From Myxococcales bacterium (lineage in GTDB: Bacteria; Myxococcota_A; Polyangia; Haliangiales; Haliangiaceae), in NCBI GenBank assembly GCA_016707895.1, contig JADJGV010000034.1:806001-870000 (forward strand): DNA of 64,000 bases, written 5' to 3'. The stretch's first letter is position 1. Every line of letters starts with the position of its first letter. The notes beneath the pieces were generated by a model. That model saw nothing but the letters and a program-made list of their open reading frames with translations, searched no databases and was not told where the DNA came from. A program made the position numbers and the translations under genes. Shown one piece after another: positions 56,265 through 64,000 of this stretch.

Positions 56265-58130
56265 ATGTCCGCCGCACCCCGCGTCTGCTGCGCGCTGGTC
56301 GTGGTGGTCGCGCTCGTCGGCCACGCCGGCCGGGCGACGGCCACCGAGTACACCGCGGGGCCGGCGGACTACCGCGACGTCGTCGCCCGGCTGCAGCCCG
56401 GCGACGTGTTGACGCTGGCGCCGGGGACCTACACCCGCACGCTGCCGATCACCGGCGTCAACGGTCGGGCCGACGCGTGGATCACCATCCGCGGCCCGGC
56501 GAGCGGCGCGCCCGCGGTGTTCACCGCCGATCCGGGCCCGTGCTGCAACACCGTCGAGCTGGTCGACGCGAGCTACCTCGCGCTCGAGCACCTGGTGATC
56601 GACGGCGGCGGCGTCGCCGGCGCGTTCGGCATCAGCGCCAAGGCGGGCGCGGTCCACCACATCCGCGTCGAGGCCTGCGAGCTGCGCGGGCACGGCGCGA
56701 CGCAGCAGACCGTGGCGATCTCGACCAAGGTCGCGACGTGGGGCTGGGTGATCCGCGGCAACCGCATCCGCGACGCCGGCACCGGCCTGTACCTCGGCAA
56801 CTCCGACGGCTCGGCGCCGTTCGTCGAGGGCGTGATCGAGCACAACCTGGTGACCGGGACGGTCGGCTACGGCATGCAGATCAAGTTCCAGACCGCACGA
56901 CCGGCGGGGCTGCCGCCCGGGCCGACGCGCACGCTCATCCGCCACAACGTGTTCGTCAAGGACGACCGGCCCAGCCCCGACGGCGATCGGCCGAACCTGC
57001 TGGTCGGTGGCTTCCCGGCGAGCGGCGCCGGCGCCGACGATCGCTACGAGATCTACGGCAACCTGCTCGTGCACAACCCGCGCGAGGCGCTGCTGCAGGC
57101 GTCGGGGCGGGTCAGCATCCACGACAACGTCCTGGTCGACGTCGCCGGCGCCGCGATCGTGCTGGCCGATCACGATCGGCCGCTGGTCAGCGCGCGCGTC
57201 TACCACAACACCATCTTCGGGGCCGGCACCGGCGTCGACGTCGCCAGCGCGGGCGACGCGGCGGCCGGCGGCGTGGCGGTGGCGGGCAACCTGATCTTCG
57301 CGGCGACGCCGATCGCGGGCGCGACGCGGGCGCGGGTCGCCGACAACCAGACCGGCGCCGAGGCCGACGCCGCCGCGGTGGTGGCAGCGCCGTCGCGCAT
57401 CCTCGGGGCGATGGACTTCTACCCGCGGCCGGGGCAGGCCCAGGGCCCCGCGATCGACGCGGCGATCCTGGCCGACGACGTCGACGCGCGGCGTGACTTC
57501 AACGGCGCCGACAAGGGTGGCCTCGGGTTCCGCGGCGCCTACGCCGGCGCGGGCGCCAACCCGGGCTGGCCGCTGGCCGAGGACGTCAAGGTGCTCGGGG
57601 CCGGCGCCGGTGATCCCGACGGCGGGGCCGGCGGCGGCGAAGCCTCGGCGGGTGGCTGCGGGTGCGCCAGCGGTGGCGACGCTGGCGCGGTGCTGGTGCT
57701 GCCGGTGGTGGCGGCCCTCGCGCGGCGGCGTCGGCGGGCCGCGGCGCGGTGCGCCGTCCTGGTGGTCGCCGTCGCGGCCGGCGGGTGCGGTGGGCCGGCG
57801 CCGCGCGCGGCCCCGCCCGCGAACACGACCGCCACGCCGACGCCGCTGGCGCCGCCGCCGCCCGAGCCGTGGTTCCACGACAAGCCCGACGCCTACGCCG
57901 AGTGCGCCGCGCCGCCGTCGGCCGCACCGGCGGTGGCGTTGCCGGCGCCGTACGAGCGCTGCGACGGCGCCGAGGAGGGATGGGCCAGCCCACCCGGCGG
58001 CAACGAGCTGCACTTCCACTACCGCGCGTTCTCGGCCGCGGTCACCGCCGCGCGTCGGGTCGGCGACCCGGGCGTGTGCTGCTACCTGGTCTGGGAGTTC
58101 CCGAGCTTCCGGCCCGACGACGGATCGTAG
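56265..58130 (+). CDS. Parallel beta-helix protein with MYXO-CTERM-like tag fused to a lipoprotein-like sequence
   Basis: 621 residues. Signal peptide (VVVVALVGHAGRATA), then right-handed beta-helix rungs (YLALEHLVIDGGGVAGAFGI, HNLVTGTVGYGMQI, EIYGNLLVHNPREALLQ, HDNVLVDVAGAAIVLA) typical of polysaccharide-acting proteins. Near residue 470 comes GGCGCASGGDAGAVLVLPVV followed by ALARRRRR, a MYXO-CTERM-like cell-surface tag that should be the C-terminus. The frame instead runs on into CAVLVVAVAAGGCGG, itself like a lipoprotein signal, and 130 more residues. A lost stop by indel, or a real gene fusion, see findings. Confidence 0.8.
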   Translation: MSAAPRVCCALVVVVALVGHAGRATATEYTAGPADYRDVVARLQPGDVLTLAPGTYTRTLPITGVNGRADAWITIRGPASGAPAVFTADPGPCCNTVELVDASYLALEHLVIDGGGVAGAFGISAKAGAVHHIRVEACELRGHGATQQTVAISTKVATWGWVIRGNRIRDAGTGLYLGNSDGSAPFVEGVIEHNLVTGTVGYGMQIKFQTARPAGLPPGPTRTLIRHNVFVKDDRPSPDGDRPNLLVGGFPASGAGADDRYEIYGNLLVHNPREALLQASGRVSIHDNVLVDVAGAAIVLADHDRPLVSARVYHNTIFGAGTGVDVASAGDAAAGGVAVAGNLIFAATPIAGATRARVADNQTGAEADAAAVVAAPSRILGAMDFYPRPGQAQGPAIDAAILADDVDARRDFNGADKGGLGFRGAYAGAGANPGWPLAEDVKVLGAGAGDPDGGAGGGEASAGGCGCASGGDAGAVLVLPVVAALARRRRRAAARCAVLVVAVAAGGCGGPAPRAAPPANTTATPTPLAPPPPEPWFHDKPDAYAECAAPPSAAPAVALPAPYERCDGAEEGWASPPGGNELHFHYRAFSAAVTAARRVGDPGVCCYLVWEFPSFRPDDGS

Positions 58131-58139
58131 GCCCGGGCG

Positions 58140-58694
58140 ATGCGGCGCCCGGGGATGCGCGTCGTCCGCGCGCTCGGCGTCGTGGCGGCGACGATCGCGT
58201 TCGCCGCGATGTTGCTGATCGCGTGGCGGGCGCTCGGCGGCGCCAGCGTCGGGTTCGCCGTCGCGGTGGTGTGGCTGCCGATGACCTGGCTCGGCACGGT
58301 CAGCCACGTCGTGCCGTTCCGCTTGCCGGCCACGGTCCACGCGCTGCGCGGCTGGGAGCGCGACGGGCGGGTGTACGAGCGGCTGGGCGTCGGGCTGATC
58401 AAGCGGCTGCTGCGGCGCAGGCCGATCGCGTGGTTCAACCCCGGCCTGCGGCTGCCCGCCGAGCGCAGCGCGGCCGGGCTCGCGACGCTCGCGCGACGGA
58501 TGTCCACCGCCGAGGCCAGCCACGGGATCGCGCTGGTGCTCTCGCTGGGCGCGGTGGCCCACGCGGCGGCGCGCGGCTGGTGGTTGGCCGCCGCGGTGAC
58601 GCTGGGCCTCGACGTGCTGATCAACGGCTACCCGGTGATGCTGCAGCGCTACAACCGGGCCCGCCTGCGCGCCCGGTTCGGGGCCGGCGCCTGA
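58140..58694 (+). CDS. CrtO-like membrane acyltransferase-family protein
   Basis: 184 residues. Helices near 8-25 and 33-52 and two near the C-terminus. WERDGRVYERLGVGLIKRLLR and the ending LINGYPVMLQRYNRARLRA match the C-terminal motif of glycosyl-diaponeurosporenoate acyltransferase (CrtO, as I recall, with QRYNRPRL). It may act on a lipid-linked acceptor at the membrane. No carotenoid genes are nearby, so the substrate is open. Confidence 0.6.
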   Translation: MRRPGMRVVRALGVVAATIAFAAMLLIAWRALGGASVGFAVAVVWLPMTWLGTVSHVVPFRLPATVHALRGWERDGRVYERLGVGLIKRLLRRRPIAWFNPGLRLPAERSAAGLATLARRMSTAEASHGIALVLSLGAVAHAAARGWWLAAAVTLGLDVLINGYPVMLQRYNRARLRARFGAGA

Positions 58695-58783
58695 GACCTC
58701 GCGAGACCTTCCTCACGCGACGTGGGGCCGGCCGTCGGGTGCGCGGGACTACCCCGTCGCCGTGGCGCGTTGATCCCGCGGTC

Positions 58784-60403
58784 ATGCGCGTCGTGCTGCT
58801 CGTCGCCGCGTGGCTGGCCGCCGCCGCGGCGCCGGTCGACGCCGATCGCTTCTCCGCGCCGGCGACCGCGATCGGCGACAACCCCGCCTGGGTGCGGACC
58901 CGGGCCGGCGCCGGCGCCGCGCGCGCCGCCGAGATGGACGAGGTGACGTTCCGCTACCACCTGCGGACCGCGCCCGCGTGGTCGGGCGTCGAGGACGTCG
59001 AGCGCACCGTCCGGCTCCACCAGGTCGATGGCTGGTTGCGGTCGCTGCTGGCGACGATGGCGGTCGGCGAGCGGCGGCGCGCGTGGGTCCGCGAGGTCGA
59101 CCCTGACGGCTGCGACCACTTCGGCTGCGGGGCGATCCTCCGCCAGGTGGTCGACCTCGAGCTGGTCGGGCTGCGCGCGTTCCACGACGCGCTGCCGGGC
59201 GGGCGGGTGATCGCGAGCGACGGCGGGCGCCGGGTGGCGATCCGCCGCGGCGCGACCGTCGCGTGGCTGCCGGTGCCGTTCGCGATCGAGTCCCTCGACG
59301 AGGTGCGGCTGTCGCCGGGCGGCGTCGAGGTGACGGTCGTGCCGGCGTGCGGCGCGGGCGCCGTCCGCCTGACGTTCACCTTCGACCAGCTCGACGCGCG
59401 GCTCGAGCTCGCGGCGGCGCGCCGGCGGGAGCGGCGCGATCGCGCCGCGGCGATCGCCGGCTACCGGCGGGCGATCGCGCTCGACGCCAGCCTCGACGAG
59501 GCGCACGTCGGGCTGGCCCGCGCGCTGCTGCGGGCGGGGCGGCCGCGCGACGCGGTCGCGGCGGTGGCGCCCGTCCTGGCCCGCAACCCGGTGTGGCTCC
59601 ACTGGCGCACGCTGGTCGAGCCCGGGCTGGCGGCCTTGCGGCGCGAGCCCGAGCTGCGGGCGCTGCGCGCGGCCGCGCCGGGCAGCTTCGACGTCACCGG
59701 CTTCCGCGTCGGCTACGGCGGCGGGGTGGTGACCTACGGGGTCGAGCCCCGCGGCCGCTACCTGGCCGCCCACACCGGCTACGACTGGAGCGCCGATCGC
59801 TTCGCCCAGGACGCGGTGTCGATCATCGATCGCCGCACCGGCGCGGTGGTCGCGGTGCTGCCGCTGCGGCTGGTCGGCGGCGCCCGCGACGAGGTCGCCA
59901 GCGTCCAGCGCGCGCTGGCCGAGCTGGGCTTCGCGCCGGCCACCGGCGAGGTCGCGATGATCACGTCGCTCGATCCCGGGCGGGTCTGGCCGATCGACAA
60001 CCGCGTGACGTTCGCGATCGCCGGCGTCGAGGCGATCCAGTCGCCGCGCGGCGTCGCGATCACCGGCGCCGCGATCGTCCCCGTGACGGCGCCGCCGGTC
60101 CCCGGCCCGATCACCGAAGCGCGCCTCTTGCCCGACGCGCTCGTCGTGCACGTCGACGATCGCCTGGCGTGCTGGGCCAACCCCCACGTGACCGCCGTGC
60201 TGGTGCCGCTGACCGCGCGCCCGCCGCCGCCGCCCACGCTGCCGCTGTCGCTCGCGCCGCCGCCGCGGCCGGCGGCGCCGCCGGGCGTGCGCGGGCCTCC
60301 GTCGGGGGCGACCGCGGGCTGCGCCGCGGCTGAACCGGGCGCGGCGCTGATCCTCGGCGTGCTCGGCGTCGGGGCGGCTCACCGCCGGCGCAGGAGGAAG
60401 TAG
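58784..60403 (+). CDS. Secreted protein with TPR-like region and MYXO-CTERM-like end
   Basis: 539 residues from ATG 58784. Signal peptide LVAAWLAAAAAPVDA, a beta-rich domain with Cys (DGCDHFGCGAILRQ) to about 200, a TPR-like stretch (AAIAGYRRAIALDASLDEAHVGLARALLRAG, about 226-255), a second beta domain, a Pro-rich linker, and a C-terminus GCAAAEPGAALILGVLGVG plus HRRRRRK. That end (Cys, helix, Arg run) resembles the MYXO-CTERM sorting tag, with one Cys. It is likely displayed on the cell surface. Its end overlaps the convergent gene below by 25 nt. Confidence 0.75.
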   Translation: MRVVLLVAAWLAAAAAPVDADRFSAPATAIGDNPAWVRTRAGAGAARAAEMDEVTFRYHLRTAPAWSGVEDVERTVRLHQVDGWLRSLLATMAVGERRRAWVREVDPDGCDHFGCGAILRQVVDLELVGLRAFHDALPGGRVIASDGGRRVAIRRGATVAWLPVPFAIESLDEVRLSPGGVEVTVVPACGAGAVRLTFTFDQLDARLELAAARRRERRDRAAAIAGYRRAIALDASLDEAHVGLARALLRAGRPRDAVAAVAPVLARNPVWLHWRTLVEPGLAALRREPELRALRAAAPGSFDVTGFRVGYGGGVVTYGVEPRGRYLAAHTGYDWSADRFAQDAVSIIDRRTGAVVAVLPLRLVGGARDEVASVQRALAELGFAPATGEVAMITSLDPGRVWPIDNRVTFAIAGVEAIQSPRGVAITGAAIVPVTAPPVPGPITEARLLPDALVVHVDDRLACWANPHVTAVLVPLTARPPPPPTLPLSLAPPPRPAAPPGVRGPPSGATAGCAAAEPGAALILGVLGVGAAHRRRRRK

Positions 60404-60649
60404 CGCGCCACGACGATCGCGCCGATCGGCACCGCGGCCTGGCCGACGAGCCGGCCCGCCTCGTACGCCGCGCTGCGCCGCTGACCGTCGCTCGGCCGCG
60501 GACGCCACCTCCATCGCGGTCGCGGTCTCGGCGTAGGCGACGTCGCCCGCGGTGGCCTGCTTGCCCGCGCCGCTGACGACGCCGTGGTGGAATTCGTCGA
60601 GCTGCGCGCGGACCGTGCCGGCGGCGGGCGCGGTGAACACGAACTGCAT
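60379..60649 (-). pseudogene. Small membrane-anchored protein, frame broken near 60485
   Basis: ATG 60649 opens MQFVFTAPAAGTVRAQLDEF and continues in frame to EVASAAE; the coding signal then moves one frame to give QRRSAAYEAGRLVGQAAVP and a helix ending ARYFLLRRR. One extra base breaks the frame. Just upstream in the first frame a TAG (60680-60682) interrupts a stretch reading TCG-stop-DSGDGERLG, so the gene may have lost more at its 5' end. Convergent with the preceding gene, overlapping by 25 nt. Confidence 0.5.
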
Positions 60650-60777
60650 GACGCCGAGCCGCTCGCCGTCGCCGCTGTCCTATCCACAGGTGTCGCGGAT
60701 CGCGCGCGTCGTCAGCGGGGCGCGATCGGGCTCGCCATCGGCCGACGATGGCGCAGCGCGGCGCGTATGATCACGGC

Positions 60778-61455
60778 ATGCGCGTCGTCGCGGTCGCCGA
60801 TACGCACCTGTTCCACGACGCGCGCTACGCGGTGCCCGACGGCGACGTCTTCGTCCACGCCGGCGACCTGTGCCGGCGCGGCGACCTCGACGAGCTGGCG
60901 GAGGCGGCGCGCTGGATCGCCGGCCTGCCGCACCGGCACAAGCTGATCGTGGCCGGCAACCACGACTGGGCCTTCGCCCGGCCGGCCGAGGCCGCGCGGG
61001 CGCGCGCGCTGCTCGGCGGCGCGGTCTACCTCGAGGACAGCGGCGTCGAGCTCGACGGGCTGCGCTGCTGGGGCAGCCCGTGGCAGCCGGCGTTCCACGG
61101 CTGGGCGTTCAACCTGCCGCGCGGCGACGCGCTGCGCGCCGTGTGGGCGCGCATCCCCGCGGGCCTCGACCTGCTGATCACCCACAGCCCGCCGGCCGGC
61201 ATCGGCGATCACGCCGGCTGGAACGACGCCGCGCGCGCCGGCTGCGCCGAGTTGCGGGCGCGCCTCGCCGTGGTCGCGCCGCGCTTGCACCTGTTCGGCC
61301 ACATCCACCAGGACGGCGGGCTGTGGCGCGTCGGCGCGACGGTGCACGCCAACGTGACATCGTGGGAGTGCACGCGGGCGCCGACGGTGATCGATCTCGA
61401 GCCCGGCAGCGTCACGCCGATCGTGGTGCCGCCGGCCCGACCCGACGTCCCGTGA
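60778..61455 (+). CDS. Metallophosphoesterase (calcineurin-like)
   Basis: 225 residues from ATG 60778. The metal motifs are complete: VVAVADTHLF (D-x-H), VHAGDLCRRG (GD), VAGNHDW (GNHD), LLITHSPPAG (H) and LHLFGHIHQ (GHxH). The short chain resembles the MPPED/YfcE-like phosphoesterases. Substrate unknown. Upstream lies the broken gene at 60379-60649. Confidence 0.9.
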   Translation: MRVVAVADTHLFHDARYAVPDGDVFVHAGDLCRRGDLDELAEAARWIAGLPHRHKLIVAGNHDWAFARPAEAARARALLGGAVYLEDSGVELDGLRCWGSPWQPAFHGWAFNLPRGDALRAVWARIPAGLDLLITHSPPAGIGDHAGWNDAARAGCAELRARLAVVAPRLHLFGHIHQDGGLWRVGATVHANVTSWECTRAPTVIDLEPGSVTPIVVPPARPDVP

Positions 61456-61544
61456 CCAGCCCGCGGCGACGTCGACGTCCCCGCCCGCGGGCTTGTCACC
61501 CGGCCGGGACGCGACGGTCGCGGGCGGCGGCTATCACCGACGCC

Positions 61545-61859
61545 ATGGACGCATGCATCCGCTTCGCCGGGCGCTACCGCTTCGCGCGTCGCGCTGAGCT
61601 CGATCGCGCGCTCGGGCGCGCGCGCGAGCAGCTCGACCTCGAGGACGAGCTGCCCGCGCCGGGCGCCTGGCTGCGGGGCCTCGTCGTCGACGGCGCGACG
61701 CTGACGGTCGCGCTCGCGGTCCCGGCGAGCGCCGAGCTGCGGTTCGCGGCGGCCGAGCTGTTCGAGACGCTGGCGCGGGCGGCGATCGACGGGGTGGTCG
61801 AGGGCACGCTCGACGGGCGCCCGGTCGACTACTACCCGTCCGGCGCCGACGACGACTGA
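61545..61859 (+). CDS. Small hypothetical protein
   Basis: 104 residues from ATG 61545. Helix RRAELDRALGRAREQLDLEDE, then strands AWLRGLVVDGATLTVALAVPA, then a second helix and a strand ending DGRPVDYYPSG. The alpha/beta pattern and codon bias look real. No family was recognised. Confidence 0.6.
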   Translation: MDACIRFAGRYRFARRAELDRALGRAREQLDLEDELPAPGAWLRGLVVDGATLTVALAVPASAELRFAAAELFETLARAAIDGVVEGTLDGRPVDYYPSGADDD

Positions 61860-61877
61860 CGCGCCGTACCAGAAGGC

Positions 61878-62174
61878 ATGCCCCGGCCGCCGCCTCCGGC
61901 GATCCGCGCTTCGAGTTCGCGTGCGCGCGGACCCGGGACTCGCTGGATCCGACCCGCGACCCCGACGTTCGGCACTGCGACAGGTGCTGGCGTCTCGTGC
62001 ATCGCGTCCTCAGCGATGCCGCGCTCCAGGAGCACGGCCGACGTGGCCACTGCGTCGCGCTGCTGCCCGATCCGTACGTCTGGCCCGCGCGCGCGATGCG
62101 GACCGGCTCCGCGGCGCCGACGTCACGCGGGGGCGCGCCGACGTGGCGCCGCGGGTGCTGGCCGACGGCGCGGA
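61878..62174 (+). pseudogene. Zinc-finger-like protein common in myxobacteria, frame broken
   Basis: ATG 61878 starts in one frame (MPRPPPPA), but the coding signal is in another: DPRFEFACARTRDSLDPT and VRHCDRCWRLVH, then GRRGHCVALLPDP. From memory, C-x-x-x-W-xx-L...D..VR.C..C...V........A......GxCVA is a frequent small myxobacterial module. Near 62090 it shifts again (DADRLRGADVTRG). Two indels would restore it. End is uncertain. Confidence 0.4.
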
Positions 62175-62651
62175 TCACCCGCGGGGGCGCAGCTCGACCT
62201 GCACGACGTCGCCGTCACCCTTGTCGCCGCGGACCTTCTTGGGCACCGCGAGCAGCGTGCCGTGCTTCTTGTCGCGCCACACGCTGGTCGCCCAGCTGAC
62301 GCCGTCGACGGTCGCCAGCACCGGCGTCCGCCCCCAGGCGTGGGTCGCTGGCGGCGCGTGGCGCGCCGGCACCTTGGCGAACGTCCAGCCGCCCGCGCCG
62401 GGGTAGCGGAACAGCTTCGCGCGGAACGTCACGCGGCCATCATCGCGCCGCCGGCCGGTCGACGCCAGGTCGCGCTCGATCAAGGCCGCCGCGATCTGCA
62501 ACGCCTTGATCCGCCGCACCAGCAGCGTGTGCTGCGCCGTGCCCGGCCGCAGCTTGGGCTGGACCTGCTCGCACTTGCTGACCGTCGAGACGATCGCCCG
62601 CAGCGCCTCCGCCAGCTCCGCCTTCGCGAACGGTGGGGTGGCGGCGGTCAC
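62175..62651 (-). CDS. DUF1905 domain protein
   Basis: 158 residues. The N-terminal 60 residues are helical (ELAEALRAIVSTVSKCEQVQ). The C-terminal DUF1905 part begins TFRAKLFRYPGAGGWTFAKVPAR and includes VSWATSVWRDKKHGTLLAVPKKVRGDKGDGDVVQVELR, the usual signature. DUF1905 is a small beta-barrel, sometimes with a YdeI-like partner. Function unknown. Confidence 0.8.
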   Translation of the reverse strand: MTAATPPFAKAELAEALRAIVSTVSKCEQVQPKLRPGTAQHTLLVRRIKALQIAAALIERDLASTGRRRDDGRVTFRAKLFRYPGAGGWTFAKVPARHAPPATHAWGRTPVLATVDGVSWATSVWRDKKHGTLLAVPKKVRGDKGDGDVVQVELRPRG

Positions 62652-62793
62652 CCGGCGATCCTACCGCGCGCCGGGGCGCGGGCGTGGGGGGGGGGCCGAG
62701 CTGAGCGCGCGCAACCGCGGCCGCCGAGCGGTGTCCGATCGGCATGCAGCGTCGTAGGTCCTCCGCACCTGGGTTCGGCCGCGAGGCGGCGGC

Positions 62794-63087
62794 GTGGTCG
62801 TGAGCGCGACGGTGGGGCCCGCGCGCCTGCGTCGGTGGCGCTGGCCGGCGCTGGTCGCGCTCGCCGCGGCGGCCGCCGTGGGCGGGCTCGGGGCGTGGGC
62901 GGGCGGCGTCGACCGGACCGACCGCGCCGCGCCCGTGCGCCGGTGGCGCTGCGGGAACGAGACGCCCGCCGAAAGCGCCGCCCTCGACCGCATCGCCCGC
63001 GATCGCGCCGCCTTCGACCGCGCCGCCCTCGACCGCGCCCGCCTCGACAGGGCGCGCGGTGCCGCGCCGCCCGTGGCGCCGCCCTGA
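62794..63087 (+). CDS. Possible small membrane protein with DR-rich repeat tail
   Basis: 97 residues from GTG 62794. One helix (WPALVALAAAAAVGGLGAWAGG) and then a tail of DR-xx-A repeats (ALDRIARDRAAFDRAALDRARLDRARG). The tail could be a charged helical stalk. Support is codon pattern and hydropathy only. Confidence 0.4.
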   Translation: MVVSATVGPARLRRWRWPALVALAAAAAVGGLGAWAGGVDRTDRAAPVRRWRCGNETPAESAALDRIARDRAAFDRAALDRARLDRARGAAPPVAPP

Positions 63088-63169
63088 CCACCCGCGCTGC
63101 TGACCGGCGTCGCAGGTTCTGGGTCCCCGCGACGGCACGCGGGCTCCGAACGGGCTAGGGTGTGCCCAG

Positions 63170-63964
63170 ATGAGTTCCATCCGAGACGTCCTCCGCGCCG
63201 CGAAGCAGCGAGATCAGAAGGCCTTCGAGGCCTCGCCCTTCGCGCCGGTCGTCGTCGCCGACTACAAGGCCGCGCTCGCGGCGCGCCTGGTGCTTGGCGA
63301 CCCCGGCGCCATGGGCCTCAAGCCGTTGGTCGTCGACCGCTCGGGCGGCTACTTCTTGGTCTGGGAGCGCGGCCCGATCGCGGGGTGCATCGTCTACCTC
63401 GGCGCCGAGGGCCAGCAGTACGTCGCCGCCGGCAGCGAGGACGAGATGATCTCGATGCTGCCGTACGGCGGCGCGGTGCTCGACGCGATGGCGTACTGGG
63501 CGCAGCGGCTCACCGCGCCGGCGTCGACGGCGGCCGCCCCCGGGGGCCTCACCCCGGCGGACTTCGAGGCCCGGCGCGCCGCGGCCGACCCCGCCGACGC
63601 CTGGCTCGTCAAGCTCGTGCCCGCGATGACCGCCGCCGGGGTCGCGATCGCGCCCGATCCGCTCGCGACGATCGAGGCGGCGAACCGCGCGGTGCTCGTC
63701 GAGTGGCGCGCGGTGTGCGAGCGCCGGTTCGAGACCCAGGCCGTCAAGGCCGATCTCGCGGTGGCGCCGCGCCCCTACCAGGCCACCGCGCTGTTCCAGA
63801 TCGGCGAGCGGATCCAGCACCCGACCTTCGGCGAGGGCGTCGTCGAGGCGCGGCCGGACCCCGGCAAGATGACCGTGTTCTTCAAGTCCGGCCGCAAGGT
63901 GCTGGTGCAGGCCAAGGAGCCGCCGCCGCCGCCGGTCGTCAAGGCCCGCGGCCGCCGGCGCTGA
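63170..63964 (+). CDS. Hypothetical protein with C-terminal small beta-barrel
   Basis: 264 residues from ATG 63170. The N-terminal part (MSSIRDVLRAAKQRDQKAFEAS, with SGGYFLVWERGPIAGCIVYLG) resembles SMI1/SUKH-like folds weakly. The C-terminus FQIGERIQHPTFGEGVVEAR and MTVFFKSGRKVLVQAK is the small tudor/SH3-like barrel seen at the end of many myxobacterial proteins and UvrD. It probably mediates protein or nucleic acid contact. Ends in an Arg/Lys-rich tail. Confidence 0.65.
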   Translation: MSSIRDVLRAAKQRDQKAFEASPFAPVVVADYKAALAARLVLGDPGAMGLKPLVVDRSGGYFLVWERGPIAGCIVYLGAEGQQYVAAGSEDEMISMLPYGGAVLDAMAYWAQRLTAPASTAAAPGGLTPADFEARRAAADPADAWLVKLVPAMTAAGVAIAPDPLATIEAANRAVLVEWRAVCERRFETQAVKADLAVAPRPYQATALFQIGERIQHPTFGEGVVEARPDPGKMTVFFKSGRKVLVQAKEPPPPPVVKARGRRR

Positions 63965-64000
63965 TCATCGCCACCGCGGCGCGTGGGTTGGGTACCCTGG

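Noticed and set aside
55278..58562. A 1094-codon minus-strand frame spanning two genes
   Set aside because: Only its end (55278-56186) is the real lipoprotein. The rest overlaps the beta-helix gene on the other strand and has no coding motifs.
60680..60682. TAG as a pyrrolysine codon
   Set aside because: The same gene is also frameshifted, and pyrrolysine use would be unexpected in such a host; a nonsense change is simpler.

Overview
The window is very GC-rich (roughly three quarters G+C) and densely coded on both strands. It carries eukaryote-like Ser/Thr kinases, many lipoproteins with long Ala/Asp or Pro/Thr linkers, NHL-type and VCBS-type secreted proteins, two C-termini resembling the MYXO-CTERM sorting tag, a cytochrome b5 desaturase and a histone-H1-like tail. 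Together these point to a member of the Myxococcota. No rRNA, tRNA, CRISPR array, integrase or phage gene was seen.

Layout. 1-5.2 kb: the start of prfC (RF3), a divergent small gene with an in-frame TGA that looks like a selenocysteine codon, and two secreted lipoproteins. 5.2-8.4 kb: DUF222/HNH nuclease copy 1, a YkgJ-like protein and an outer-membrane protein. 8.5-18.8 kb: a ten-gene rightward run (enoyl-CoA hydratase, two small proteins, a GlmL/MutL-like ATPase, a KOW protein, a DUF6754 membrane protein, three more membrane proteins and a LolC/E-like permease). Most junctions overlap by 1-4 nt or are only 15-45 nt apart, so the set probably acts together, but its job is unknown. 18.9-28.8 kb: a giant kinase-ATPase sensor, a lipoprotein divergent from a YcaO-TfuA thioamidation pair, a second kinase (frameshifted) and two secreted proteins.

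28.8-37.7 kb: argG with an overlapping acetyltransferase, a lipin-like exported phosphatase, small lipoproteins, a patatin-like lipase, DUF222/HNH copy 2 (inverted relative to copy 1) and a solitary PemK/MazF-like protein. 37.8-49.6 kb: secreted beta-propeller, metallopeptidase, TetR divergent from an alpha/beta-hydrolase, OB-fold lipoprotein, dicarboxylate symporter, b5 front-end desaturase, DUF6304 protein and DeoD. 49.6-64 kb: an H1-tailed protein, GST-like protein, orphan histidine kinase, LysR divergent from a quinone reductase, a beta-helix protein fused to a lipoprotein-like sequence, a CrtO-like membrane protein, metallophosphoesterase, DUF1905 protein and a last protein with a small beta-barrel C-terminus.

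Two cross-cutting points. First, three copies of a dispersed two-hairpin repeat show compensatory base changes, so they are probably RNA-structured. Second, at least seven genes carry a probable one-base indel; this suggests either indel errors in the assembly or ongoing decay, and all frameshift calls should be read with that in mind.
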